From Stutzerimonas stutzeri (GTDB taxonomy: Bacteria > Pseudomonadota > Gammaproteobacteria > Pseudomonadales > Pseudomonadaceae), in NCBI RefSeq assembly GCF_024448895.1, contig NZ_JAMOIC010000024.1:1-64000 (forward strand): DNA of 64,000 nt, in the 5' to 3' direction. Of the stretch, positions 38,501 through 46,848 are shown piece by piece. Every line of letters begins with the position of its first letter. Position 1 is the first letter of the stretch. A model generated the notes under the pieces. It was given only the letters and a program-made list of their open reading frames with translations, had not been told where the DNA came from and searched no databases. Made by a program: the position numbers and the translations under genes.

Positions 38501-38579
38501 CGTAGGGTGGATGACGCTTCATCCATCCACCAGATCGCATAGCAAGGTGGATCAGCTGCGCGCCCCGATCCACCCTACG
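38501..38579. repeat. REP-like palindrome of the GTAGGGTGGAT family
   Basis: CGTAGGGTGGATGACGCTTC (38501 on) and GATCCACCCTACG (ending 38580) are inverted ends with internal AAGGTGGATCA. It is the same family as the REP of the 228-bp array. It lies between the permease and trmA. Confidence 0.8.
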
Positions 38580-38605
38580 ATTCACCTACCACTCCAAGAG
38601 TCTTC

Positions 38606-39694
38606 ATGAGCGCTCCGCAATTCGACCCCGCCACCTACGATGCCCAACTAGCTAAGAAAGCCGCCCGGCTGGTGGAACTGCTGGCGCCATTCGATGCGCC
38701 AGCGCCAGAGGTTTTCGACTCGCCGCGGGAGCATTACCGGCTGCGCACCGAATTCCGCCTGTGGCGTGAGGACGGACAGCGCCACTACGCGATGTTCGCG
38801 CAGGGCGACAAGCACACGCCCATCCTGATCGACGAATTCCCCATCGCCAGCCGCCGTATCAATGAGCTGATGCCGCTGCTTAAGACCGCCTGGCAAGCCA
38901 GCGAGACCCTGAGTTTCAAACTGTTCCAGGTCGAATTCCTGACCACGCTTTCCGGCGACGCACTGATCACCCTCGCCTACCATCGCCCGCTGGACGATGC
39001 CTGGCAGGCCGAAGCCGAGCAGCTGGCTGCAACCCTAGGCGCCAGCATCGTCGGCCGCTCCAAAGGCAAGCGCATCGTCATCGGCCGCGACTACGTGACC
39101 GAGCAGCTGACCGTTGCCGGCCGCACCTTCAGCTACCGGCAACCTGAAGGCGCCTTCACTCAGCCCAACGGCGACGTGTGCCAGAAGATGTTGAACTGGG
39201 CGTATGACGTCCTTGGCGAGCGCAGCGACGATCTGCTCGAGCTGTATTGCGGCAACGGCAACTTCACCCTGCCCCTGGCGACCCGAGTGCCCAAGGTGCT
39301 GGCCACCGAAATCAGCAAATCCTCGGTGAATGCGGCGCTGGCCAACCTGGATGACAACGGCATCGACAATGTCACTCTGGTTCGACTTTCCGCCGAGGAG
39401 CTGACCCAGGCACTGAACGAGGTTCGCCCCTTTCGCCGTCTGGCCGGCATCGACCTCAAGAGTTACAACTTCGGCAGCGTTTTCGTCGACCCGCCCCGCG
39501 CCGGCATGGACCCGGACACCTGCGAGCTGACCCGCCGCTTCGAACGCATCCTCTACATTTCCTGCAACCCCGAAACTCTGGCCGCGAACATCGCCCAGTT
39601 GCAAGACACCCACCGCATCGAGCGCTGCGCGCTGTTCGACCAGTTTCCCTACACCCATCACATGGAGTCGGGTGTGCTGCTGGTGCGGCGCTGA
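38606..39694 (+). CDS. trmA: tRNA (uracil-5-)-methyltransferase TrmA
   Basis: This 362-aa protein is standard TrmA length. Motifs: [17 protein letters not shown]-binding [15 protein letters not shown] (near residue 214), [12 protein letters not shown], and the catalytic nucleophile Cys in [13 protein letters not shown]. It forms m5U54 in tRNA. It is monocistronic, after a REP element. Confidence 0.95.
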   Translation: MSAPQFDPATYDAQLAKKAARLVELLAPFDAPAPEVFDSPREHYRLRTEFRLWREDGQRHYAMFAQGDKHTPILIDEFPIASRRINELMPLLKTAWQASETLSFKLFQVEFLTTLSGDALITLAYHRPLDDAWQAEAEQLAATLGASIVGRSKGKRIVIGRDYVTEQLTVAGRTFSYRQPEGAFTQPNGDVCQKMLNWAYDVLGERSDDLLELYCGNGNFTLPLATRVPKVLATEISKSSVNAALANLDDNGIDNVTLVRLSAEELTQALNEVRPFRRLAGIDLKSYNFGSVFVDPPRAGMDPDTCELTRRFERILYISCNPETLAANIAQLQDTHRIERCALFDQFPYTHHMESGVLLVRR

Positions 39695-40036
39695 CAGGTG
39701 CTGTGCTGTCGCCGGCTTCTACCAGCGTGCCGGCGCAGCGATGAAGCCCTTTCACGACGGCAATCACGTCGAACAATAAGCCTGCTCGATCTCGCCATGC
39801 CCAGATCGGTGGGTTAGGACTCTTTGGCGTCGGCGGCAACCTCAGAAGCTCTAGCCCGCCGCTCACGTGTCGGTCCGGGCGCCTTGAAGCCTATCGACAC
39901 CCACGGTTTCTGTGCGCGAACGCCCAACCGCAAAATTTCCCGGCTCGACTTTGACCATCATCAAGGGTCGCAGCGGGATGCGCACTATCGTCGCCCCGCC
40001 CGTTGACCGGATGGTCAACTCAGACGAGGAGCGACC
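39695..40036. other. Intergenic region after trmA; nothing recognised
   Basis: This 342-bp gap lies between trmA and the PilJ-domain gene. Short frames here lack start signals or homology. The CGAGGAGCGACC just before 40037 is the ribosome binding site of the next gene. No terminator was seen. Confidence 0.45.
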
Positions 40037-40822
40037 ATGTCCAGAACCCCCATTTGCGCTTCGCTGCTGTTAGCGCTGCTCATGACCAGCATCAGCGGTC
40101 ACGCTGCCATCAGCGATGCAGAGGCCATCAACCGTGCCGGTATGCAGCGCATGCTTGGCCAGCGAATCGCCAGAAGCTACCTGATGATCGGCACCGACAC
40201 GCGTGTCGAGCAGGCGGCCAGTCAGTTGGACAGCAGCATCGCGAGCGTTGAGGAAAACACCCAGCTGCTTGAGGGCTACGCGCCGAACGACAGTGTTCGT
40301 AAGTTACTGAACAGCGCCAGCGAGACATGGCACCAATACCGTCATTTGGCGTTGAGCAAGCCCGATGCCGAGCATTCCATCGAAGTGCTGCGCCTGTCCG
40401 AGCGCTTTCTGGCTCAGAGCGAAGCCCTGGTCCAGGCAATCGAGCGCCATAGCGGCAATCAGGCCGCTGGCCTGGTAAACCGCAGCGGGCGTCAACGTAT
40501 GCTCAGCCAACGCATCGCCATGCTTTATCTGGCCATGGCGTGGAAGCTGCCGGATGCTCAGCTGCACAGTCAATTCGATGAAGCCGTGGCCGAATTCGAG
40601 CGCGGCCTGGATGAGCTACGCAAGGCGCCGCAAAACACCGAGTCGGTGGTACGTCAGCTCGAGCAGGTCACCGCACAATGGCGTTTCGCCCGGGCAGGTT
40701 TCGATCTGGCAGAGAACTCACAGTACGTCCCCACCGTCATCGTCACGACCAGCGACTCGCTGCTGCGCAAGATGGAGCAACTGACTGAGGACTATAAGCG
40801 CTTGGCAGACGAGACCCACTAA
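40037..40822 (+). CDS. Secreted protein with two PilJ-type (NarX/MCP N-terminal) sensor repeats
   Basis: This 261-aa protein has a signal peptide (MSRTPICASLLLALLMTSIS, cleavage near GHAAIS). Two copies of the PilJ N-terminal motif are visible, INRAGMQRMLGQRIA (residues 31-45) and VNRSGRQRMLSQRIA (147-161), each starting a long helix pair. In PilJ and NarX this helical module senses ligands outside the membrane, but here no transmembrane anchor, HAMP or signalling domain follows, so the protein should be free in the periplasm. GAGGAGCGACC precedes the ATG. Function unknown; a ligand-binding or accessory sensing role is inference. Confidence 0.7.
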   Translation: MSRTPICASLLLALLMTSISGHAAISDAEAINRAGMQRMLGQRIARSYLMIGTDTRVEQAASQLDSSIASVEENTQLLEGYAPNDSVRKLLNSASETWHQYRHLALSKPDAEHSIEVLRLSERFLAQSEALVQAIERHSGNQAAGLVNRSGRQRMLSQRIAMLYLAMAWKLPDAQLHSQFDEAVAEFERGLDELRKAPQNTESVVRQLEQVTAQWRFARAGFDLAENSQYVPTVIVTTSDSLLRKMEQLTEDYKRLADETH

Positions 40823-40850
40823 CGGGCAGAGGGCGATTGCGATCTTCGAG

Positions 40851-41387
40851 TCAGGCGCCAGGGTCGCCGCGACGGAAAGGTTGCGGCACGGCATCCACCG
40901 ATGGCTCGGCATCCGGTGGGGTATTACCGACCTGGAACGGCTTCGGCGGTTCGCTGACCAAGCGGCGGGCGGCGGGCTCGATCCGTTCGGGCTCAGGCGC
41001 GGGACGCTCGCGGATCATCATCAATGCGGCGCCGGCCAGCACGGCAGCCAGGATTCGGTAGGCCAGCGAAACCAGATCGAATCCGATCAGTTCACCGCCG
41101 TCGAGCCACATTGAGCCAAGCCGACCGGCGACGAGAGCCAACATGGTGATAACCAGCATCACCAGTGCCGCCCTTGCTCGATCCGGAGCCCTTACTGCCC
41201 ATATCAGAAATAGCGCCAGCCCCAGCTGTAATCCACCGTAATAGACGCGCATATGGCTGACCGAAGCCGTTTCCATCAACAGCATCCCGTTCAGGTTGGC
41301 CATCTCGTAGGGGCGTAGCCAGTAGGCAAGGCTGAAGCCGATCATGATTACGGCCTGTAAGACCAGAACGAAACGGGCAAAACGCAT
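40851..41387 (-). CDS. DUF4345 family membrane protein
   Basis: This 178-aa protein starts at the ATG at 41387 (GGGGAG upstream). Four hydrophobic segments: residues about 4-22 (FVLVLQAVIMIGFSLAYWL), 47-66, 73-92 and 100-122. The pattern LRPYEMANLNGMLLMETASVSHMRVYYGGLQLGLALFL matches the DUF4345 family (given here in parts: LRPYEMANLNG and MRVYYGGLQLG). The C-terminal 50 residues are a polar, Pro-rich cytoplasmic tail. Function unknown. It is convergent with the PilJ-domain gene. Confidence 0.65.
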   Translation of the reverse strand: MRFARFVLVLQAVIMIGFSLAYWLRPYEMANLNGMLLMETASVSHMRVYYGGLQLGLALFLIWAVRAPDRARAALVMLVITMLALVAGRLGSMWLDGGELIGFDLVSLAYRILAAVLAGAALMMIRERPAPEPERIEPAARRLVSEPPKPFQVGNTPPDAEPSVDAVPQPFRRGDPGA

Positions 41388-41558
41388 CGAAAGCTCCCCT
41401 GATTGCGGCTCCGCACCACCATGGATATGCGACCGAACCAACTGCCATTGGTTCGCTTCCCACCATCGTGAGAGCGCTTGTGACATCCGTTCACATCGCG
41501 GCGCTTGGGCCGGTACAGCCATGGGGATATGCTGCGCGCATCACTCGGAGGAACCGCC

Positions 41559-41993
41559 ATGCGCCGTCTGTTAATCGCCACTGCCTTGTTCGCCGGACTC
41601 GCCCAAGCCGCCGAGCCCATTGCCATCGATGTACATCGCGACGCCAACTGCGGCTGCTGCAAGGCCTGGATCGAGCATCTGGAAACCAACGGCTTCCAGG
41701 TGAATGACCACGTCGAAGCCGACATGGCTGCCGTCAAGACACGGCTTGGCGTCCCCCACAGTCTGGGGTCCTGCCACACCGGCGTCATTGACGGAAAGTT
41801 TGTCGAAGGCCACGTGCCGGCATCGGACATCCTCAAGTTGCGCGCTCAACCTGACCTGATCGGTGCAGCCGTTCCGGGCATGCCGATGGGCTCGCCGGGA
41901 ATGGAAATGGGTGACCGCAAGGATGCCTATAACGTGATCGCCGTAGGTCGTGAGGGCAAGCAGTCCGTCATGACGGAATATCCGGCGGATTGA
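41559..41993 (+). CDS. DUF411 periplasmic metal-binding protein
   Basis: This 144-aa protein starts at the ATG at 41559 (GGAGGAACC upstream). Signal peptide MRRLLIATALFAGLAQAAEP. The DUF411 core is clear: IDVHRDANCGCCKAWIEHLE with the CGCC metal motif, LGVPHSLGSCHTGVIDGKFVEGHVP with a conserved Cys and His, and a Met/Gly-rich tail MPMGSPGMEMGDR that resembles copper-binding tails. Family members accompany copper resistance genes in some bacteria. No copper pump is adjacent here. Confidence 0.8.
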   Translation: MRRLLIATALFAGLAQAAEPIAIDVHRDANCGCCKAWIEHLETNGFQVNDHVEADMAAVKTRLGVPHSLGSCHTGVIDGKFVEGHVPASDILKLRAQPDLIGAAVPGMPMGSPGMEMGDRKDAYNVIAVGREGKQSVMTEYPAD

Positions 41994-42082
41994 TGCAACA
42001 GACGAAACGCCCGATACCGCTTTGAATTTGCATCCCGTAGCGCAGGTCTGACCAGAACGATAACTGGCAGAAGGATTCAGGC

Positions 42083-42943
42083 ATGCGTTGGAAGAAGGGT
42101 CGTCGCAGTGACAATGTGGTGGATGCCCGCGGACGTAGCGGCGGCATTGGCGGCGGGCGCCTGAGCCTGGCGGGCGTTGCCATTGTGGTAGTGATCGGGC
42201 TGCTGTCCGGGCAGGACCCGATGCAGATCCTGGGTCAGCTGGCTAACCAATCCGGACAGGCACCGACGCAACAGAGCAGCGCACCCGCGAACGGGGACGA
42301 CCCGCAGGTGGCTTTCGTACAGTCGATTCTCGGTGATACCGAAGACACCTGGCGTGCATTGTTTCAGCAGTCGGGCGAGCAATACCGGGACCCGAAACTG
42401 GTGTTGTTCCGCGGTGGCGTCAATTCAGCCTGCGGATTCGCCAGCTCCGCAACGGGCCCGTTCTACTGTCCGGGCGATCGCCAGGTCTATCTCGACCTCC
42501 AGTTCTTCGATGAAATGGCCAACCGCTTCTCGGTCGCCGGGGACTTTGCCCAGGCCTACGTCATCGCTCATGAAGTGGGTCATCATGTCCAAACCCTGCT
42601 CGGTGTCTCTCAGCAAATGCAGTCAGCGCGTCAGCGCGGCGCCAAGATGGAAGGAGATAACGGCCTGCTGGTTCGCCAGGAATTGCAAGCCGACTGCTTC
42701 GCCGGCGTCTGGGCCTATCACGCGCAGCAGCGCCACGACTGGCTCGAAGAAGGCGATCTGGAACAGGCGCTCAAGGCGGCTAATGCCATCGGCGATGATC
42801 ATCTGCAGAAGCAGAGCCAGGGCCGCGTAGTACCGGACGCTTTCACCCACGGCACCTCAGCGCAGCGGGTAAAGTGGTTCCGTACCGGCTTCGAAAGTGG
42901 TGAGCCCGCACGTTGCGACACCTTCCAGGCCAGTAGTCTTTAG
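42083..42943 (+). CDS. YpfJ-family neutral zinc metallopeptidase
   Basis: This 286-aa protein has one N-terminal transmembrane segment (residues about 30-46, LSLAGVAIVVVIGLLSG) after a basic Gly/Arg-rich head. The catalytic HEVGHHVQTLLG (near residue 164) is followed by a downstream Glu in RQELQADCFAGVWA. This is the ypfJ/Zn-dependent protease fold (DUF/zinicin-like). It is predicted to be a membrane-anchored periplasmic protein. AGAAGGAT precedes the ATG. It ends 3 bp before the convergent small gene. Confidence 0.85.
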   Translation: MRWKKGRRSDNVVDARGRSGGIGGGRLSLAGVAIVVVIGLLSGQDPMQILGQLANQSGQAPTQQSSAPANGDDPQVAFVQSILGDTEDTWRALFQQSGEQYRDPKLVLFRGGVNSACGFASSATGPFYCPGDRQVYLDLQFFDEMANRFSVAGDFAQAYVIAHEVGHHVQTLLGVSQQMQSARQRGAKMEGDNGLLVRQELQADCFAGVWAYHAQQRHDWLEEGDLEQALKAANAIGDDHLQKQSQGRVVPDAFTHGTSAQRVKWFRTGFESGEPARCDTFQASSL

Positions 42944-42946
42944 CGC

Positions 42947-43294
42947 TTAGCTCGTTTCTGCGATCCAGCTGTAGATTGGCGCGTCAGCGTCGCTCCGTAC
43001 CTTGACTTGGGCGCTGTGGCGCAGGCGTACCAAAAGCCGTTTGCCGGCCGCAGCGCTGCCGCTCAGTGTTTCCAGCTCGGCGAGCAGCTGCGGGCCGTCC
43101 ATGCTTCCCGCGTCCTTCAGTACCTCCTGGGCACCGACCCATAGCGAGTCCGCGCTTTCAGCAACGGTTGCCGGGGCGGCCTGCGCGCTAGCACTCAACG
43201 GTAGCTGTTTCGCCAGCTGCGCCCAGTCTTGGTCGTCCATTTTGATACTGAGATCGACTGGCCATTCACCGATCTGCCCACGAATTCGAATCAT
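42947..43294 (-). CDS. Conserved hypothetical small protein (115 aa)
   Basis: This 115-aa protein starts at the ATG at 43294, which has AGGAGG six bases upstream; a GTG at 43300 is too close. No signal peptide, membrane segment or cysteine. It has an N-terminal beta-like stretch (MIRIRGQIGEWPVDLSIKM) and an Ala/Leu-rich helical middle. Family not recognised. It is divergent from the zrgA-like gene; the Zur-like box lies 72 bp upstream of this ATG, so it may share zinc control. Confidence 0.6.
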   Translation of the reverse strand: MIRIRGQIGEWPVDLSIKMDDQDWAQLAKQLPLSASAQAAPATVAESADSLWVGAQEVLKDAGSMDGPQLLAELETLSGSAAAGKRLLVRLRHSAQVKVRSDADAPIYSWIAETS

Positions 43295-43366
43295 CGTCAC
43301 CCTCCTGAAATGCCATCAGCAATGCTCCCATGCTGCCCGCAGACTGGCCAGCGCCCCGCAACCTTT

Positions 43367-43379
43367 GTTATAACGTAAC
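43367..43379 (+). promoter_or_regulatory. Zur-box-like palindrome upstream of the zrgA operon
   Basis: GTTATAACGTAAC lies 26 bp before the zrgA ATG. It fits the GTTATAATATAAC-type consensus known for Zur in gammaproteobacteria. The same 13 bases occur, in the same orientation relative to transcription, before the tonB operon at 51756-51768. Confidence 0.75.
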
Positions 43380-43405
43380 TAACTTAAAGCACGCCGGAGT
43401 TCACC

Positions 43406-43972
43406 ATGCGCAGTCTGCTGCTCGCTCTACCCTTTGCTTTGCTTCCAGGCTTCGTCCAAGCCGCCGAACACCACGACCATGATCATGACCACTCGCACGA
43501 TAGCCTTGACGCGCACGAACACGGCGCAGCCGAGCTGGACGCCGCGCTGGATGGCGCAAAGCTGGAAATTGAACTGCGCAGCCCGGCAATGAACCTGGTG
43601 GGCTTCGAACATGCACCGAGCAGCGAAGCGGATAAGCGCAAGATTGCCGATGCACATAAGCAACTGGAGCAGCCCGACAGGCTATTCGGACTGACACCCG
43701 CGGCAGGCTGCACATTGGCGGAAACCGAGCTTGAGAGCCCGCTGTTCGAAAGCGACGAGCATGAACATGAAGAGGATCATGCCAGTCAGCACAGCGAGAT
43801 CCATGCGCACTACCATTTCGACTGCGCGACGCCTCAGGCACTTACGGGGCTCGACCTGCAGGGTTTGTTCAAGACCTTTCCAGGCACCGAGAAAATCCAG
43901 GCACAGCTGATCGGCCCGAACGGTCAACGCGGTGCACAGCTCAGCGCCACGCAGCCTAGCGCAGAGTTCTGA
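43406..43972 (+). CDS. zrgA: ZrgA-type histidine-rich zinc-binding periplasmic protein (DUF2796)
   Basis: This 188-aa protein has a signal peptide MRSLLLALPFALLPGFVQAA. A His/Asp-rich segment HHDHDHDHSHDSLDAHEHG follows (residues 22-40), and a second, DEHEHEEDHASQHSEIHAHYHFDC, near residues 115-138 (given here in two parts: DEHEHEEDHASQHS and EIHAHYHFDC). The conserved AHEHGAAELDAALDG and NLVGFEHAP match the DUF2796/ZrgA family, a zinc-regulated periplasmic protein of Vibrio. It probably captures zinc for the ABC system encoded next. A Zur-like box lies 26 bp upstream. Confidence 0.85.
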   Translation: MRSLLLALPFALLPGFVQAAEHHDHDHDHSHDSLDAHEHGAAELDAALDGAKLEIELRSPAMNLVGFEHAPSSEADKRKIADAHKQLEQPDRLFGLTPAAGCTLAETELESPLFESDEHEHEEDHASQHSEIHAHYHFDCATPQALTGLDLQGLFKTFPGTEKIQAQLIGPNGQRGAQLSATQPSAEF

Positions 43973-44042
43973 TCTATCCGCTGTCTGCCGCCGCCTGGCC
44001 CAACGCAGTAAACTCCCCGGCTCGCCTGACACGGATTCACTG

Positions 44043-44750
44043 ATGACCGCACCGCTGCTTGAGCTTCATCAACTGGGTTTCGCCTGGCCCGGCCAGGCCG
44101 AGCTGCTCGACATTCCCAGCTTCGCCCTCGCGCAAAACCAGAGCCTGTTCCTCAAGGGGCCGTCCGGTAGCGGCAAGACCACCCTTCTAGGCCTGATCGG
44201 CGGTGTGCAGAAAGCCCAGCGTGGCACGGTTCGCCTGCTGGGTACGGACCTGGGGGCGCTTTCGGCCGGTGCACGCGACCGCTTTCGGGTCGATCACACC
44301 GGCTACATCTTCCAGCAGTTCAATCTGCTGCCTTTTTTGTCGGTGGCCGAGAACGTCGGATTGCCTTGCCACTTTTCGAAATCCCGCGCAGCGCGCGCTT
44401 GTCAGCGCCATGGCAGCGTTGCCGAGGCAACGACGCGTCTGCTGGCGCATCTTGGAATACCCAGCGAACTGCTTGATCGGCGCGCCGAAGCCCTGTCGAT
44501 CGGCCAGCAACAACGCGTCGCTGCGGCCCGTGCGCTGATCGGCCAGCCAGAGCTGGTGATTGCCGACGAGCCCACCTCGGCGCTCGACGCCGACAGTCGG
44601 GAGGCCTTCCTGCAACTGCTGTTCGCCGAATGTCGCGAGGCAGGTTCGAGCCTGCTGTTCGTGAGCCACGATCAGAGCCTGGCGCCCCTCTTTGACCGCA
44701 GCCTTTCGCTGGCGGAGCTGAATCGCGCCGCCCGCGCACCGGAGATTTAG
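44043..44750 (+). CDS. ABC transporter ATP-binding protein of the zrg operon (LolD/MacB-like)
   Basis: This 235-aa protein starts at the ATG at 44043. Walker A GPSGSGKTTLL (residues about 40-50), Q-loop IFQQFNLLPFLSV, signature ALSIGQQQRVAAARAL (a G to I change gives LSIGQQ rather than LSGGQQ), Walker B LVIADEPTSALD and H-loop VSHD. It pairs with the FtsX-like permease 3 bp downstream. Equivalent to the ATPase of the Vibrio zrg cluster; a role in zinc acquisition is inferred from the operon. Confidence 0.85.
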   Translation: MTAPLLELHQLGFAWPGQAELLDIPSFALAQNQSLFLKGPSGSGKTTLLGLIGGVQKAQRGTVRLLGTDLGALSAGARDRFRVDHTGYIFQQFNLLPFLSVAENVGLPCHFSKSRAARACQRHGSVAEATTRLLAHLGIPSELLDRRAEALSIGQQQRVAAARALIGQPELVIADEPTSALDADSREAFLQLLFAECREAGSSLLFVSHDQSLAPLFDRSLSLAELNRAARAPEI

Positions 44751-44753
44751 GCC

Positions 44754-46019
44754 ATGTATCTGTTGCGCCTGGCCTTGGCGAGCCTGAACAACCGCCGCTT
44801 CACCGCCCTGCTCACGGTCTTCGCCATAGCGCTATCGGTGTGCCTGTTGCTTGCTGTAGAACGCGTGCGAACCGAAGCCCGAGCCAGCTTCGCCAGCACG
44901 ATAAGCGGTACCGACCTTATCGTCGGCGCCCGCTCCGGCTCGGTGAACCTGCTGCTGTACTCGGTTTTCAGGATTGGCAACGCCACGAACAATATCCGTT
45001 GGGACAGTTTCGAACATTTCTCCAACCACCCGCGCGTCAGTTGGGCCATACCCATTTCGCTGGGCGACTCGCACCGCGGCTATCGCGTGATGGGCACCAG
45101 CGAGGCGTATTTCGAGCACTTCCGCTACGGCCGTAAGCAACCTTTACAGTTGGCTGATGGCCGCCCTTTTGCCGAGGACCCGTTCGAAGTGGTACTGGGC
45201 GCCGAGGTGGCGCAAGCGCTGAGTTACAAGCTGGGCGATGAACTGGTGCTGGCCCACGGCGTTGCCATGGTCAGCCTGGTCAAGCATGACGACAAGCCCT
45301 TCCGCGTGGTGGGCATCCTCAAGCGCACCGGCACGCCGGTGGATCGCACGCTGCACATCAACCTGGCGGGCATGGAAGCGCTGCACATCGATTGGCAGAA
45401 CGGTATGCCAGCCCGTGGCGCAGCCCGCATCGACGCCGAACAGGCGCGACAGATGGACCTGCAACCCGCACAGATCACCGCGTTCCTGCTTGGTTTGAAC
45501 AGCAAGATCGCGACCTTCTCCCTGCAGCGGGACATCAATCAGTACCGCGGCGAACCACTACTGGCGATCCTCCCGGGCGTTGCACTGCAGGAACTCTGGA
45601 GCCTGATGGGCACGGCGGAAAAGGCACTGTTCGTAGTGTCTCTTTTCGTCGTACTGACGGGACTTATCGGAATGCTGACCGCGATCCTCACGAGCCTCAA
45701 CGAGCGTCGACGTGAAATGGCGATCCTGCGCTCGGTTGGCGCTCGTCCCTGGCACATCGCCGGGCTGTTGATACTCGAAGCGTTCAGCCTGGCCCTGGCT
45801 GGCGTCCTGTTTGGATTGCTGCTGTTGTATGTTGCCATCGCCGCCGCACAAGGGCCGCTGCAGAGCGGCTACGGGCTCTACCTACCGCTGGCCCTGCCCA
45901 GTACCTATGAGTGGTCCCTGCTTGGAGGCATACTGCTTGCCGGGTTGCTGATGGGCAGCGTGCCGGCCTGGCGCGCTTACCGGCAGTCCCTGGCCGACGG
46001 CCTGTCGATCAGATTATGA
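44754..46019 (+). CDS. FtsX/MacB-like ABC permease of the zrg operon
   Basis: This 421-aa protein has the MacB/FtsX layout: an N-terminal transmembrane helix (FTALLTVFAIALSVCLLLAV), a periplasmic domain of about 250 residues (GTDLIVGARSGSVNLLLYSVFRIGNATNN near its start), and three C-terminal helices with SLNERRREMAILRSVGARPW, the conserved cytoplasmic loop. Such transporters usually act by moving periplasmic or membrane cargo mechanically, so this may not be a classical ion importer. It is coupled to the ATPase gene. Confidence 0.87.
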   Translation: MYLLRLALASLNNRRFTALLTVFAIALSVCLLLAVERVRTEARASFASTISGTDLIVGARSGSVNLLLYSVFRIGNATNNIRWDSFEHFSNHPRVSWAIPISLGDSHRGYRVMGTSEAYFEHFRYGRKQPLQLADGRPFAEDPFEVVLGAEVAQALSYKLGDELVLAHGVAMVSLVKHDDKPFRVVGILKRTGTPVDRTLHINLAGMEALHIDWQNGMPARGAARIDAEQARQMDLQPAQITAFLLGLNSKIATFSLQRDINQYRGEPLLAILPGVALQELWSLMGTAEKALFVVSLFVVLTGLIGMLTAILTSLNERRREMAILRSVGARPWHIAGLLILEAFSLALAGVLFGLLLLYVAIAAAQGPLQSGYGLYLPLALPSTYEWSLLGGILLAGLLMGSVPAWRAYRQSLADGLSIRL

Positions 46020-46027
46020 GGAATGCC

Positions 46028-46540
46028 ATGTCTCGCCTGTTGTTTGCCGCGCTGCTCGCCCTGGCGATGCCTTTCGCAACTGCCGATGTTCGCGAACTGC
46101 AATGGTCGGACCTCATCCCGCCGGACGCCCCACCCCCACCGCCACCGATGGCGATTCACGACATGTCGCAACTGGCAGACGCGCTCGCCTCCGAAGCAGG
46201 CCCTGCCGCCGCTCAGCAATCCCCAGCCGAGCCGGTGGTCAAAGAACTCGACGGCGTTCAGGCCAAGCTGCCTGGCTACATCGTGCCGCTGGACATGAGC
46301 GAAGACGGCCGGGTCACCGAGTTCCTGCTCGTGCCCTACTTCGGCGCCTGCATCCATGTGCCGCCGCCACCGTCCAACCAGATCGTCCATGCCACCAGCG
46401 AACTGGGCGTCAAAGTGGAAGAGCTGTACCAGCCCTTCTGGATCGAAGGCCCGATATCCATCGAGCACACCAGCAGCGAGCTGGCTGAAGCGGGTTACAG
46501 CATGGAAGCGCAGAAGATCTATCTGTACGAGCTTGAGTAG
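46028..46540 (+). CDS. DUF3299 periplasmic protein of the zrg operon
   Basis: This 170-aa protein starts at the ATG at 46028, with TGAGG 6 bp upstream. Signal peptide MSRLLFAALLALAMPFATAD. A Pro-rich stretch (PPDAPPPPPPMAIHDMSQL) is followed by the DUF3299 core KLPGYIVPLDMSEDGRVTEF, LLVPYFGACIHVPPPPSNQIV, which has the conserved Cys and His. Members occur next to ABC transporters of the same kind. It is the last gene of the operon, before a strong terminator. Confidence 0.82.
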   Translation: MSRLLFAALLALAMPFATADVRELQWSDLIPPDAPPPPPPMAIHDMSQLADALASEAGPAAAQQSPAEPVVKELDGVQAKLPGYIVPLDMSEDGRVTEFLLVPYFGACIHVPPPPSNQIVHATSELGVKVEELYQPFWIEGPISIEHTSSELAEAGYSMEAQKIYLYELE

Positions 46541-46738
46541 CCTGAGGAAAGGCTGACAGACAGGAGCGTGGCTCTCCTGCCCGCTCGACATCTTCCGGCC
46601 GCTCCGGCCAACCTTGCCCCCTGATCAGGCCTTGCGTTCCCCGCGTTCAGCCAGTTAGCCGCGTGGGTTTATCCGATTACAGTCTCCGGCCGAATTAGCT
46701 CCTCTGACGGGCCGGTCTACGATCGCAGGCCCATAAAC

Positions 46739-46770
46739 AAAAAAACCCCGCCGTAATGGCGGGTTTTTTT
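46739..46770. terminator. Bidirectional terminator between the zrg and tonB operons
   Basis: CCCGCC/GGCGGG stem with loop GTAAT (46747-46763), A7 on the left and T7 on the right. It works for the plus-strand zrg operon and the minus-strand tonB operon, which converge here. The 46541-46848 gap holds nothing else. Confidence 0.92.
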
Positions 46771-46848
46771 GTTCGTGCAGCCAGACACTGCGCTACTCAA
46801 TGGCTAATCGCGAGCGGCAGTGCGGCTTCTAAAGCAAGGCAATTTCGC

